DNA from: Nitrosomonas sp.
GTDB taxonomy: Bacteria > Pseudomonadota > Gammaproteobacteria > Burkholderiales > Nitrosomonadaceae
NCBI GenBank assembly: GCA_024281995.1
Contig: JAMWZW010000012.1
Location: 31,819 to 95,818, forward strand
Reading direction: 5' to 3'
DNA length: 64,000 nt
Positions within the stretch are counted from its first letter, which is position 1. Every line of letters begins with the position of its first letter. The translations under genes and the position numbers were made by a program. Shown piece by piece: positions 17,688-27,100 of this stretch. The notes below the pieces were generated by a model. The model saw nothing but the letters and a program-made list of their open reading frames with translations. It was not told where the DNA came from and made no database searches.

Positions 17688-18185
17688 TTATATCCTGACC
17701 GATTTCCAATAATTAAATTTCCAATAAGCATGGTCTAATTTAGATATTGTTACTCCCTTTTTCTCAGATGCGTGAAGGAATTTATTTTTTTCCAGATAAA
17801 TTCCTACATGACTTGAGGTAATACCAGTTTTAAAAAAAACAAGATCCCCAGATCTTAGATCACTCTTTTTAATCTCTTTACCGAGTTTTGCCTGCATCCA
17901 AGTTGTTCGTGGCAAATCCAAACCAAGTCTGGATTTAAACGTCAAATATACAAATCCTGAGCAGTCAATCCCATGCTGACTTAAACCACCCCGTTGATAA
18001 CGCACGCCTTGCCAGTCATTAAATTGAGAATAAAGTGCTTCTTTGATAGCACTGGTATCTGTTAATCTATCTGCAGGAGCATGGAAATTAAACTTTGTCG
18101 AATTGTTTTTCTGAAACAATCCACAGCTCACTAGTACACTACAAATAGTAACTAAATAAACTAACCGTAAGACATTTCTTCGCAT
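17688..18185 (-). CDS. NlpC/P60-family peptidoglycan hydrolase lipoprotein
   Basis: A 165-residue lipoprotein with signal sequence and lipobox LVSC (Cys21). The NlpC/P60 domain contains GIDCSGFVYL with catalytic Cys75, SSHVGIYL with His126 and KFLHAS with His138, completing a Cys-His-His triad. Relatives such as MepS (Spr) are D,D-endopeptidases cutting peptide crosslinks during wall growth, anchored to the outer membrane and acting in the periplasm. It lies just downstream of cheB on the same strand but about 50 bp apart, and is probably a separate function. Confidence 0.9.
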   Translation of the reverse strand: MRRNVLRLVYLVTICSVLVSCGLFQKNNSTKFNFHAPADRLTDTSAIKEALYSQFNDWQGVRYQRGGLSQHGIDCSGFVYLTFKSRLGLDLPRTTWMQAKLGKEIKKSDLRSGDLVFFKTGITSSHVGIYLEKNKFLHASEKKGVTISKLDHAYWKFNYWKSVRI

Positions 18186-18232
18186 TGATATTGTTTTACT
18201 TTACACAAATCAATAGTACATACTGATAAACC

Positions 18233-19312
18233 CTAAATTCGGCTGCTACGTGCCCCCATACTTGACAGTTTAAATAATACGCATTTCGCCATATCCTTCA
18301 ACGACACAATTTCGTCTACTCCGCCAGCTGCAATCGCTTCTTTTGGCATCCCAAAAACAACACAACTTGCTTCATCCTGTGCAAAATTGTAGGCACCTGC
18401 TTTATGCATTTCTAACATACCCGCTGCACCATCTTTACCCATGCCGGTGAGAATAACACCTACTGCATTCTTACCCGCGCAGTTAGCTGCTGAACGAAAT
18501 AGTACATCAACCGAAGGACGATGTCGACTAACCGGTTCTCCTTGATTTAATTCAGTCATGTAATTTGCGCCACTGCGTTTTAGCAATAAATGCGAATGCC
18601 CCGGTGCAATAAAGGCATGGCCTGGTAAAACTCTTTCGCCACCTTTTGCTTCAATTACAGATATTTTACATATACTATTCAATCGATTAGCAAATGACTT
18701 AGTAAAACCTTCTGGCATGTGCTGAGTCACTAAAATACCTGGAGAATCAGGAGGCATTTGAATCAAAAATTCTTTAATTGCTTCTGTACCACCAGTTGAA
18801 GCACCTACAATTATCAGTTTCTCAGTTGAAGCAACTCGATTGGAAATCGCTGGTAAAACGGCATCTGCTGTTGCACTTTTCATTATTGTCATAGGCGCAG
18901 AGCGCTTTAGTCTCGCCGACTTTGCAATACGAATTTTATTTGCAATATTTTTACCGTACTCTTTCAATCCCGATGCGATATCAATTTTAGGCTTAGCTAC
19001 AAAATCAACTGCACCCAACTCCAGCGCACGAAACGTTATATCCGAACCTTTTTCAGTAAGTGTTGAAACCATGACTACTGGCATTGGCCTCAAACGCATT
19101 AATTTTTCCAGAAAATCTAATCCATCCATTTTCGGCATCTCAACGTCCAATGTCAGCACATCAGGATTTTTTTCTCGAATCATTTCTCGTGCCACTAAAG
19201 GATCAGTGGCGGTGCCAATAACTTCCATATCAGGTTGATCATTGATGATCTCAGTTAACAATTTACGAATTAAAGCTGAATCATCAACAACTAAGACTGT
19301 GATTTTTTTCAT
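18233..19312 (-). CDS. cheB: Chemotaxis response regulator protein-glutamate methylesterase
   Basis: CheB removes methyl groups from, and deamidates, chemoreceptors. From the ATG at 19312 the protein has a receiver domain with phospho-acceptor Asp56 in [15 protein letters not shown]. The C-terminal esterase domain carries the three catalytic motifs: [14 protein letters not shown] (Ser), [17 protein letters not shown] (His) and [13 protein letters not shown] (Asp). A TTG at 19324, directly after the cheD stop, would add four residues; the ATG gives the normal N-terminus [11 protein letters not shown]. Last gene of the cheR-cheD-cheB run. Confidence 0.95.
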   Translation of the reverse strand: MKKITVLVVDDSALIRKLLTEIINDQPDMEVIGTATDPLVAREMIREKNPDVLTLDVEMPKMDGLDFLEKLMRLRPMPVVMVSTLTEKGSDITFRALELGAVDFVAKPKIDIASGLKEYGKNIANKIRIAKSARLKRSAPMTIMKSATADAVLPAISNRVASTEKLIIVGASTGGTEAIKEFLIQMPPDSPGILVTQHMPEGFTKSFANRLNSICKISVIEAKGGERVLPGHAFIAPGHSHLLLKRSGANYMTELNQGEPVSRHRPSVDVLFRSAANCAGKNAVGVILTGMGKDGAAGMLEMHKAGAYNFAQDEASCVVFGMPKEAIAAGGVDEIVSLKDMAKCVLFKLSSMGARSSRI

Positions 19313-19324
19313 GATCAAGCTCAA

Positions 19325-19936
19325 TTAAGAAAATAATTCTATCTCACCGCCACTATCAGCTTTTTGTAACTGCTGTTTATAATCTTTTTCACGCTGAGAA
19401 ATAGTTGTGTTATGTACATTACGTAATTTCTTTACCAACACTTTGTTATTTTTGGGAAAAAAATAGACTTTCCGTGGATAAATATCTACTAAATCTTGTG
19501 CAACAATTCGTATCTTTTCTGTTTGTAGGAACTTCAAAACGAAATCAGCATTTCGTTGCCCTACATTTGCAACTGTCAAGCCATCTAACACATTTCCACC
19601 ACCGAATACTTTTGCTTCTAGATTACACCGGCGGGCTCCCAATTTTAGTAATTGATTAATAAGTATTTCCATTGCATAAGTACCATAGCGTGCCGACGCA
19701 TTTAATGGATTAGCAATATCTCCGCTTCCATCTGGCAGCATGAAATGATTCATGCCCCCAATGCCACTATAACAATCACGTATGCAGGCCGAAACACATG
19801 AACCTAATACCGTTACAAGCAATATATTTTTGTCTGTTACATAATATTCACCTGGAAGCAATTTAACAGCTTCACTATTAAAGCTCTTGTCAAAATAAAA
19901 GTTGCTCGCAACTTGCTCATCGACAATTTCAGCCAT
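19325..19936 (-). CDS. cheD: Chemoreceptor glutamine deamidase CheD
   Basis: A 203-residue protein with the CheD signature. VTVLGSCVSACIRDCYSGIG holds the catalytic Cys, GGMNHFMLP the catalytic His, and ARRCNLEAKVFGGGNVLDG and VDIYPRKVYFFP are further conserved segments. CheD deamidates Gln residues of methyl-accepting chemotaxis proteins, and in some species interacts with CheC. No cheC is seen here. It is 4 bp downstream of cheR and immediately precedes cheB, so the three are co-translated. Confidence 0.95.
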   Translation of the reverse strand: MAEIVDEQVASNFYFDKSFNSEAVKLLPGEYYVTDKNILLVTVLGSCVSACIRDCYSGIGGMNHFMLPDGSGDIANPLNASARYGTYAMEILINQLLKLGARRCNLEAKVFGGGNVLDGLTVANVGQRNADFVLKFLQTEKIRIVAQDLVDIYPRKVYFFPKNNKVLVKKLRNVHNTTISQREKDYKQQLQKADSGGEIELFS

Positions 19937-19940
19937 ACTG

Positions 19941-20804
19941 TCACCTTTGCTTGTTTGCTAACTCATATACAGTTTTCTCGCGCAATTTGAATAAATCAGC
20001 CGCATGCTGAAAACTCTCAGAGTGGCCCGCAAACAATAGTCCGTCAGGAGCCAACAATGGTACAAATTTATTTAGAATTTTGTATTGAGTAGGTTTATCA
20101 AAATATATCATTACGTTACGGCAAAATATTGCATCAAAAGGACCTCGTACTGGCCAATTCTCATCCAGCAAATTTAGTTGCCGAAAAGTAATCATATTCC
20201 GCAACTCAGGACGGACTCTTGCCGATCCTGCATGATGCCCCTTACCTTTCAAAAAAAATTGCCGGAGTTTGTCCTTTGGTACTTTTTCTAACTTATCGAG
20301 TGGATAAATTCCCAACTGGGCTTTTGCAAGTACATTCGTATCTAGATCAGTCGCCAAAATATGTACTGGCGGTGTAAATGACTTGAACGCCTGCACCATC
20401 GCCATTGCCATAGAATAAGGTTCCTCACCAGTAGAAGATGCACTACACCATAGTTGAATTTTTTTTTGATTCTTGCGTTGCTCGATGTGCTTCTCAAGGA
20501 TAGGAAAGTGATGTTGCTCACGAAAAAAAGCAGTAAGATTGGTAGTTAGCGCGTTTGTGAATGCTTCTAGTTCATTCGCATCTCCACTTTCAAGGAAATT
20601 TAGATAATCATGGAAGCTATTTAAGCTATTAGCACGTACTCGTCGAGCAAGACGACTGTAAACCATATTTTGTTTACTAGAAGAAAGCGAAATGCCAGCA
20701 TGTTTGTAAATCAGCTTCTTAATACGCTCAAAATCAGCTTCAGTAAAAGCATATTCACGTGATTTATTATCATAAATCTTTTCAAAATCTGAAGCTCTGT
20801 CCAT
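19941..20804 (-). CDS. cheR: Chemotaxis protein methyltransferase CheR
   Basis: A 287-residue AdoMet-dependent methyltransferase for receptor Glu residues. The N-terminal helical domain (EADFERIKKLIYKHAGISLS) is followed by the AdoMet-binding core with WCSASSTGEEPYSMAMA, and IFCRNVMIYFDKPTQYKI later. Length and motifs are complete. It is separated from cheA by about 300 bp but on the same strand, followed tightly by cheD and cheB. Confidence 0.95.
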   Translation of the reverse strand: MDRASDFEKIYDNKSREYAFTEADFERIKKLIYKHAGISLSSSKQNMVYSRLARRVRANSLNSFHDYLNFLESGDANELEAFTNALTTNLTAFFREQHHFPILEKHIEQRKNQKKIQLWCSASSTGEEPYSMAMAMVQAFKSFTPPVHILATDLDTNVLAKAQLGIYPLDKLEKVPKDKLRQFFLKGKGHHAGSARVRPELRNMITFRQLNLLDENWPVRGPFDAIFCRNVMIYFDKPTQYKILNKFVPLLAPDGLLFAGHSESFQHAADLFKLREKTVYELANKQR

Positions 20805-21112
20805 AATATCGCACTCATTAGAATTAGATAATTTTTTAACACGAAGTTCTATTCAATAATTAATTGAATAGAATAAAATTATTATGCTTAAATAAGCATT
20901 CTTAGTAAGAATCAAGAACTGCTTTTGTTGAATAAATTTCCTATTTAGGTTTTGGTTTCTACATTAAATGTACACGCTTTTCTATCTTTTGAATCAAGCA
21001 AAATCAGCGACCTACATACAACTGACTCAGTTTCAGTAATTTTGCTATTTCAGGTATGCTGGATTCCGTAACTCAATATAATTTTTGCCTATACAAAAAA
21101 GGCGAAAATTAA
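20805..21112. other. Intergenic between cheR and cheA, no gene recognised
   Basis: About 308 very AT-rich bases with no credible coding frame. It may hold a secondary promoter for cheR-cheD-cheB; I could not pick a convincing one. Confidence 0.45.
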
Positions 21113-23299
21113 TTAAACGATCTCTTGCTGAGAGGCTAGTACTAATGCTGCTGCATCAAGTATTAGCGCTACCTTTCCATCGCCCATAATTGTTGCTCCT
21201 GAAACACCCTGCACTCTTCGATAATTACTCTCAAGACTTTTAATAACGACTTGGTGCTGTCCAATCAAATCATCCACAAATAATGCAGCTTTATGACCTT
21301 CAGCTTCCAAAATAACAAGAATTCCTTCATTAACAGCGGTCACATTTGAACGTAAATTAAAGATTTCATGCAAGGCAATTACCGGCAAATACTCCCCGCG
21401 AACCTGTACAACACGACCTCGACCACTTACACTCTTTACATCGGAAATACTGGGTTGTAATGATTCGGTAATATAATTAAGTGGCACTATGAACATTTGA
21501 TTACCAACAGCAACTGACAATCCATCAAGGATAGCGAGTGTTAATGGCAAACGAATAGAAATACGCGTCTCAACCCCAAATTTTGATTCGATATCAATAC
21601 GTCCGCCGATACTTTGGATATTACGTTTTACTACATCCATTCCAACACCTCGCCCAGAGACATCTGTGATTGCCTCTGCTGTGGAAAAACCTGCTTCAAA
21701 TATCAGTAACCAAACTTCCTGATCTGTCATGCCATCATGTACTGACAAACCACGTTCCTTGGCTTTTTCAAGAATCTTGTCTCGATTTAAACCGGCACCA
21801 TCATCGCTGACTTCGATAACAATGCTACCCCCTTGATGAAATGCGCGTAAAGTGATCGTACCCTGTGTTGGCTTACCCGCTGCAATTCTTTTCTCAGGCA
21901 TTTCTATACCATGATCCAAGCTATTTCTTACTAAATGTGTTAAGGGATCAGCAATTTTCTCAATTAATCCTTTGTCTAATTCCGTATTCTCACCAACCGT
22001 TTTAAGTTCAACACGCTTATTTAATTTTGACGCCAAATCACGTACAACTCGTGGATATCGACTAAATACAAAACTTATCGGCATCATTCGAATCGACATA
22101 ACGGATTCCTGCAAATCTCGAGTATTCCTTTCTAATTGATTCATTCCACTATGAAGTTTCTCAAAAACTACCGGATCAAATTGTGAAGCTGTCTGAGCAA
22201 GCATCGCTTGAGTAATCACTAGCTCACCAACCAAATTAATCATTTGATCAACTTTCTCAATACTTACTCGTATTGATGAAGCTTCACCTGAAGTAGAAAC
22301 GACATTAGTTTTACTTGAAGATTTATTGGATGCAATTTGCTCTTCACGATTATTATTACTAATCTTTTGTAGTTGCAAATTCTCATTGATTTCGTGATCG
22401 CCCATTTCTTTCGGCGCTGCTGGAGCTTCAGGAAAAAAACCGTAGTCCGGAGTAGTTACTATCTTAGGAATCCTTGTTCCATCTTGATCAATCAAAAATT
22501 TCTCATCAGTATTAATTGCATCTAGAGTCTTATCTTCTATCTTCGGAATACTGGTACTATCAGAAGAAATTTCTTCAATCGTTAGCTTTGCGGGATCGAC
22601 TACGAAAGCCAATGTTTCCCAAACATCCTCTTCGCAATTACTCGTAACGAGTTTCAGTCTACATATTTCTTTCTCATTCTTTAGTGTATTAACCTCCAAA
22701 ACTCCCAATTGCTTCAAATTGGCAAATAAATTTTGTATTGCTGTATCACTCATTCCATAATCAGAAAACTCTATACTGTATGTATGGGAAGGCTTCAATG
22801 AATCGACAGACTCTAATGGAGGAGTATTGTTTGTATCATTCACTTTTTTCTGCGAAATGACGTTTGTTTCAGTATGGCTGACAACCTTAATCGCCTGAGT
22901 TGATACTTGAGTATCATCACTTAAACGCTTAAGTTCTTCACAAATCGCCGTTGCCGTTGCTGGATCAGCCTGACCTTCTCCACGATGTGCTGCTAACTGC
23001 TCTTTAATTACATCACCAGCTTTTAAAAAAGCATCAATCATCTCAATTCGTACTTCCAGTTCTCCTTTGCGCAACTTATCTAATAATGTTTCCAACATGT
23101 GCGTAGTCTCCGTCATATCTGTAAAACCAAATGTACCTGCTCCGCCTTTAATAGAATGTGCTGCCCGAAATATGGCATTTAAATCTTCTAAGTCTGGTGA
23201 ATTCACATCAAGCCTTAGCAAACATGCCTCCATATCTGCCAATAGTTCCGAAGATTCTTCAAAAAAAATCTCATAAAATTGTTCAAGATCAGCACTCAT
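21113..23299 (-). CDS. cheA: Chemotaxis histidine kinase CheA
   Basis: A 728-residue CheA. The P1 HPt domain has phospho-accepting His48 in FRAAHSIKGGAGTFGF. A P2-like linker of low complexity covers about residues 130-340. The dimerisation domain starts around RVSIEKVDQMINLVGELVIT. The ATPase carries DPLTHLVRNSLDHGIE (N box), VSDDGAGLNRDKI (G1) and ITDVSGRGVGMDVV (G2). A CheW-like P5 domain (LPLTLAILDGLSVAVGNQMF) ends the protein. CheA passes phosphate to CheY and CheB in response to receptors. No cheW or chemoreceptor gene lies in the window, so these must be elsewhere. Confidence 0.96.
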   Translation of the reverse strand: MSADLEQFYEIFFEESSELLADMEACLLRLDVNSPDLEDLNAIFRAAHSIKGGAGTFGFTDMTETTHMLETLLDKLRKGELEVRIEMIDAFLKAGDVIKEQLAAHRGEGQADPATATAICEELKRLSDDTQVSTQAIKVVSHTETNVISQKKVNDTNNTPPLESVDSLKPSHTYSIEFSDYGMSDTAIQNLFANLKQLGVLEVNTLKNEKEICRLKLVTSNCEEDVWETLAFVVDPAKLTIEEISSDSTSIPKIEDKTLDAINTDEKFLIDQDGTRIPKIVTTPDYGFFPEAPAAPKEMGDHEINENLQLQKISNNNREEQIASNKSSSKTNVVSTSGEASSIRVSIEKVDQMINLVGELVITQAMLAQTASQFDPVVFEKLHSGMNQLERNTRDLQESVMSIRMMPISFVFSRYPRVVRDLASKLNKRVELKTVGENTELDKGLIEKIADPLTHLVRNSLDHGIEMPEKRIAAGKPTQGTITLRAFHQGGSIVIEVSDDGAGLNRDKILEKAKERGLSVHDGMTDQEVWLLIFEAGFSTAEAITDVSGRGVGMDVVKRNIQSIGGRIDIESKFGVETRISIRLPLTLAILDGLSVAVGNQMFIVPLNYITESLQPSISDVKSVSGRGRVVQVRGEYLPVIALHEIFNLRSNVTAVNEGILVILEAEGHKAALFVDDLIGQHQVVIKSLESNYRRVQGVSGATIMGDGKVALILDAAALVLASQQEIV

Positions 23300-23418
23300 G
23301 GGTCTTCCTATTTACAGTTATGTTGATAGCCAAGCATTTTATTAATTGATTAAATTTAGAAACTGAAGCATAAAGAAACTTATCAATTGATTCCTACAAA
23401 TTCGTACTATCAGATAAG

Positions 23419-23784
23419 TTAACCAATCACCTTATTGATCACTTCTAATAAACGTTTGGGATCAAACGGCTTGACTAACCAACCTGTTGCACCAGCTGCT
23501 CTGCCTTTTGCCTTAATTTCATCGCCAGACTCAGTAGTCAGCATTAAAATCGGGATAGATTTGTAGTCAGCTAATTTACGTAATAATTCAAGTAGCTTAA
23601 GTCCGTCCATTCGTGGCATATTGATATCAGTTAATACCAAATTTACTTTATGAATATTTGCCTTATCTAATGCATCTTGACCATCAACTGCCTCAATGAC
23701 TTCATAACCTGCACCTTTTAGGGTAAAGGAAACCATTTGCCGAATTGACGCAGAATCATCTACCGCAAGTATCGTTTTAGCCAT
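23419..23784 (-). CDS. cheY: Chemotaxis response regulator CheY
   Basis: A 121-residue stand-alone receiver domain. Acidic pocket D9/D10 lies in AVDDSASIRQ, phospho-acceptor Asp53 in VLTDINMPRMDGL, the Thr switch in MLTTESGDE and the conserved Lys in WLVKPFDP. It is located between the CheZ-like gene and cheA on the same strand, so it is the likely motor-binding CheY of this pathway. Good Shine-Dalgarno (GGAGTG) before the ATG. Confidence 0.95.
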   Translation of the reverse strand: MAKTILAVDDSASIRQMVSFTLKGAGYEVIEAVDGQDALDKANIHKVNLVLTDINMPRMDGLKLLELLRKLADYKSIPILMLTTESGDEIKAKGRAAGATGWLVKPFDPKRLLEVINKVIG

Positions 23785-23851
23785 CTATCCCACTCCTCAT
23801 AATCATATAAATAATTTCCAAATAAACAGCTTTCTAGCCAGCATACTTTCC

Positions 23852-24430
23852 CTAAAAAAGTTCGACATCACCCATTTGCATACCTTGCTGTACGACAGGT
23901 TTTTCTTTATTTTTTGTTTTCGCCATGTTTACAGCATTTGAGAGCCCTTCATGAATCGCCTCTAAAGTTGTTGCTCCGGTCTTCCAGTTGCTCTGCCGAT
24001 CAATGCGCTGCAATTCCATGTTTAGAATTTCAATTTGCTTTGCAGTATGTGCAAGTAATTGAGTCACCAAATCTCCAAATTGTAACGAAGTAATTGCCAT
24101 TTCAAGTTCTTGCTCAATTTTGTCTGCAATAACCATTTGTTTCTCTAATAACTCTAGAATAGGCCTGGTACCTTCTGGGGCAGCCATTTTCTCGATAGCC
24201 AAGACCATTTCGTGATGAGATTTTGTTAATTTACTTATGTATTTAAAATTAATAACTAGATTATTAACTGCATCACTAACCAAACGATCAATTTGACCAA
24301 GCCCCATCTTGATATTCATAAAGTATTCATCGGCTTCGACGCTACACAAAACTTCATTCAGACTAACTGTTGGTGATTGATTTAAATATTGATTACCAGT
24401 CTTATCGTTGTCAGAATGTATCTCAGCCAT
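23852..24430 (-). CDS. CheZ-like CheY-phosphatase candidate
   Basis: A 192-residue, largely helical protein. Helix ITSLQFGDLVTQLLAHTAKQ contains D120-L-V-T-Q124, the D-x-x-x-Q arrangement used by CheZ to dephosphorylate CheY. The acidic-hydrophobic end (MGDVELF) resembles the short C-terminal CheY-binding tail of CheZ. It is the first gene of the che run, 67 bp upstream of cheY. The overall sequence is divergent from enteric CheZ, so the assignment rests on motif, tail and position. Confidence 0.7.
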   Translation of the reverse strand: MAEIHSDNDKTGNQYLNQSPTVSLNEVLCSVEADEYFMNIKMGLGQIDRLVSDAVNNLVINFKYISKLTKSHHEMVLAIEKMAAPEGTRPILELLEKQMVIADKIEQELEMAITSLQFGDLVTQLLAHTAKQIEILNMELQRIDRQSNWKTGATTLEAIHEGLSNAVNMAKTKNKEKPVVQQGMQMGDVELF

Positions 24431-24483
24431 ACATTTCTCCTCATCTTAATAAGGGTATAAAAATGTCATATATACTCAATTAG

Positions 24484-24510
24484 TTAACGACATAATCAGA
24501 AATAACTTTA
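24484..24510 (-). promoter_or_regulatory. Putative sigma-28 (FliA) promoter of the che operon
   Basis: Read on the minus strand: TAAA (24510-24507), exactly 15 bases, then GTCGTTAA (24491-24484). The sigma-28 consensus is TAAA-N15-GCCGATAA, so the -10 matches 6 of 8. It lies about 55-80 bp upstream of the CheZ-like start. Confidence 0.5.
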
Positions 24511-24654
24511 ACTCAAAAAACGTATAAAATTATTCAAAAAAAGCAGAATTTCTCGGCATCAATTTAAATATTTCCATTACTTTTATTCTATGGAAAAAAG
24601 AGGATTTAGTTAGTAACCTATTACTTTTATTCAGAAATCAAATAAGTTCCAAAC

Positions 24655-25893
24655 TTAGTTAGTAACTTCACCAATTCGATTTGCCCATCCAATGGATTGC
24701 ATTTCCATATCTGCCAATTCACCTAAACCGAGAAAACCTAATTGACTTAATATCGTCTGAATTACAGCAATTTCACCTTTTTCATTTGCTTCGATTAATT
24801 TTAATTCTAAGCCTAGGCGCCCATCCCGAGTCAATAATGCTTGACTCATGTCGTCAGGAATACCCAGTTTGTCTACTATTTGCTGCATATCTATGCCTAT
24901 TAAAGTATCGAGTAGCGACAAAATTCCAACCATAAATGCTCTTTCATGGTGATTTTTATCATGGGGACGTTCAGCTATGGCGATTAATTCCATTAATTTT
25001 CCTCGTGTTGCAGCCGTTTGCATTAATGCATTTGACATACTATCGTCTGATTGGTTAGCGCTATATAGCAATAACTGTATCCATCTTTGTAGTTGCTTAC
25101 GACCTAGTATCATAATTGCATGCTTGATAGAGTTAATTTTTTGCGGCAAGCCATTAGCAACTGAATTAACCATGCGCATAAGGTTGTAGCTTAAACCTGG
25201 TTGATGTTTGAATTCTTTCTCGATTTCCTCGATCTCACTATCACCCATAACTAAAGTTAATAACTTCAATAGTGACAGTTTGCCTGGATCAGCACGTTTT
25301 ACAGTCATTACTTCGGGCTTTGCAAAATAGTATCCCTGAAACATTTGAAAACCCAATTGCATGCAATAAGCCTCTTGCTCTCGATTTTCCACCTTTAATG
25401 CTAGAAGCAAAACTGGCCAACGATTTAACTTACTTACTAGTTCTACGAGTTGGGCTTTCTCAAGTGCTAGAATATCTACTTTTACTACACTAACGATTGG
25501 CAACAATTGCTCAATTGTGCTGTTGATTGCAATGACGTTATCAAGTGCAAATTGATACCCTTTTTGCCTTAATTCATCACACCGTTTCATAAATTCTGCA
25601 CTAACTGATGCAGGCTCTCTCACTTCTAGCACAACGTGTTTACACGGCAATAAACTAATAATGTCACTCATAATCAGGTCAGGATCTGCATTAATAAAAC
25701 CCCGCTGTCGACCCAGCACGTTCTGAATGCCTAGCTGACCATATGCATTAACAATCACATTAGCTGACGCAGATAAGTCATCAGTGATATTTACCGCTTC
25801 CTCAGCCTCATCTTGTCGAAAAAGTAATTCAAATGCCACTAAGTTACGATTGCGATCAAGAATCGGCTGTCGGCCAAGAAAGAAACCTTCCAT
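24655..25893 (-). CDS. EAL-HDOD (YuxH-type) signalling protein
   Basis: A 412-residue protein with an N-terminal EAL-like half (FFLGRQPILDRNRNLVAFEL, with FELLFR in place of the canonical E-A-L-L-R). The C-terminal HDOD half covers about residues 205-390 (LMRMVNSVANGLPQKINSIK, then HAIMILGRKQLQRWI). In this family the EAL half usually has lost phosphodiesterase residues and works as a binding or scaffold module, so hydrolysis of c-di-GMP is not expected. Relatives influence motility and biofilm choice. It sits just upstream of the che operon and downstream of two GGDEF genes on the same strand. Confidence 0.88.
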   Translation of the reverse strand: MEGFFLGRQPILDRNRNLVAFELLFRQDEAEEAVNITDDLSASANVIVNAYGQLGIQNVLGRQRGFINADPDLIMSDIISLLPCKHVVLEVREPASVSAEFMKRCDELRQKGYQFALDNVIAINSTIEQLLPIVSVVKVDILALEKAQLVELVSKLNRWPVLLLALKVENREQEAYCMQLGFQMFQGYYFAKPEVMTVKRADPGKLSLLKLLTLVMGDSEIEEIEKEFKHQPGLSYNLMRMVNSVANGLPQKINSIKHAIMILGRKQLQRWIQLLLYSANQSDDSMSNALMQTAATRGKLMELIAIAERPHDKNHHERAFMVGILSLLDTLIGIDMQQIVDKLGIPDDMSQALLTRDGRLGLELKLIEANEKGEIAVIQTILSQLGFLGLGELADMEMQSIGWANRIGEVTN

Positions 25894-26023
25894 CTACCCT
25901 CCCGCTAAAAGATATTGTTCCAATAAAAATGTTCTAACATCATCGACTTAATGTAAATTTATAATAATTTGACTGTTTAATTTTTAGAGCCTATTCTTTA
26001 AGAAAACTAGGAATCGATATCAA

Positions 26024-26053
26024 TAAAAAAATGAGTCACTAAAAGTGACTCAT
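26024..26053 (-). terminator. Rho-independent terminator of the short GGDEF gene
   Basis: On the minus strand ATGAGTCACT and AGTGACTCAT form a perfect 10-bp stem (26053-26044 with 26040-26031) with a 3-base loop, followed by a run of T (26030 downward). It lies 38 bp after the stop of the 265-residue GGDEF protein. Confidence 0.85.
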
Positions 26054-26090
26054 CTGACAATGCCTCTCATTGGTAACAAACGATTTGTTA

Positions 26091-26888
26091 TTACAATGCT
26101 GGAATTGCGCGATTCTTTCCTGTACCTTTGGCTTGATATAGTGCTTGATCAGCACGATTTAATACCGAATGCTGAGGTTCACCAAATGTACGGAGTGCAA
26201 CACCGGCACTAAATGTTATTGAAGTTAATTGATTATTTAGCTGTAGCAAACTACTCTTCGTCAGGTTATTTTGCAGTCGATGAATAATAGTTAAAGCTTC
26301 TTCCATTTCAACATCGGGCAGTAAGATTACAAATTCCTCACCACCCAAACGCGCAACAACGTCTGTAGGGCGTAATGTTTCCTTGGCAATCGTTACCAAA
26401 TTGACAAGTACACTATCTCCATACGAATGACCTAAATTATCATTGATCTGTTTAAAATCATCCAGATCTATCATAACCACCCCTAAAGACTGTGCATTTC
26501 GATCTGCACGTGCCGCCTCACGCTTAAACGCCTCCTCTAAACCACGACGATTGAATGCACCAGTCATTTGGTCAGTTTGAACTAAACCTCTAAGTTGCTC
26601 CAATTCACTTTTTAATAATTCAATTTTGTGCTCTGCACGCTTTACTTGCTCTTGAGCAGCAAATATTTCATCATTAAACTTTAAGCTTCTAGTCTCAGAT
26701 AAAACAATGTCAAGGATTCTAATGATTTCATCTGCACTATGTGTTCTTCGAATCTGTTCCGCATAATGCTCTACTTGCTTATAGTAATTATCGCAATCAT
26801 CCATAGGTTTCAGCTCACTTTTGACCGTACCTGATGATTTAACTAACCTCAGCATCCCTTTCCGTTTTTGTTTAATAGCTTCTTGCAT
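26091..26888 (-). CDS. Diguanylate cyclase (GGDEF domain)
   Basis: A 265-residue protein from the ATG at 26888, which has GAGGAGG upstream; an ATG five codons earlier would place that ribosome site inside the gene. The first about 100 residues are helical and end in a coiled coil (EIFAAQEQVKRAEHKIELLK). The GGDEF domain starts with DQMTGAFNRRGLEEAF and carries ARLGGEEFVILLPD, a GGEEF active site that should make c-di-GMP. An RxxD inhibitory site is not evident. No membrane helix. Shares layout and high similarity in the cyclase domain with the next gene, suggesting duplication. Confidence 0.92.
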   Translation of the reverse strand: MQEAIKQKRKGMLRLVKSSGTVKSELKPMDDCDNYYKQVEHYAEQIRRTHSADEIIRILDIVLSETRSLKFNDEIFAAQEQVKRAEHKIELLKSELEQLRGLVQTDQMTGAFNRRGLEEAFKREAARADRNAQSLGVVMIDLDDFKQINDNLGHSYGDSVLVNLVTIAKETLRPTDVVARLGGEEFVILLPDVEMEEALTIIHRLQNNLTKSSLLQLNNQLTSITFSAGVALRTFGEPQHSVLNRADQALYQAKGTGKNRAIPAL

Positions 26889-27100
26889 TGCTATCCTCCT
26901 CATTTCATGGCGTAAAATGCCAGTTAATGCCAGCTCTGGGAGAATTCGTTGGATTGCGAAGGAGAACCCATCCCGGCATATCCTGCCATGAAGACAACGT
27001 TAACAGAACAAATCTGAAATGAATTTAAGAAATAAAGAGGGAAATCGGTACTATTTACCGAGAATAAGAATAAGGGTTAACTAACAGACAGTTAGATTAA

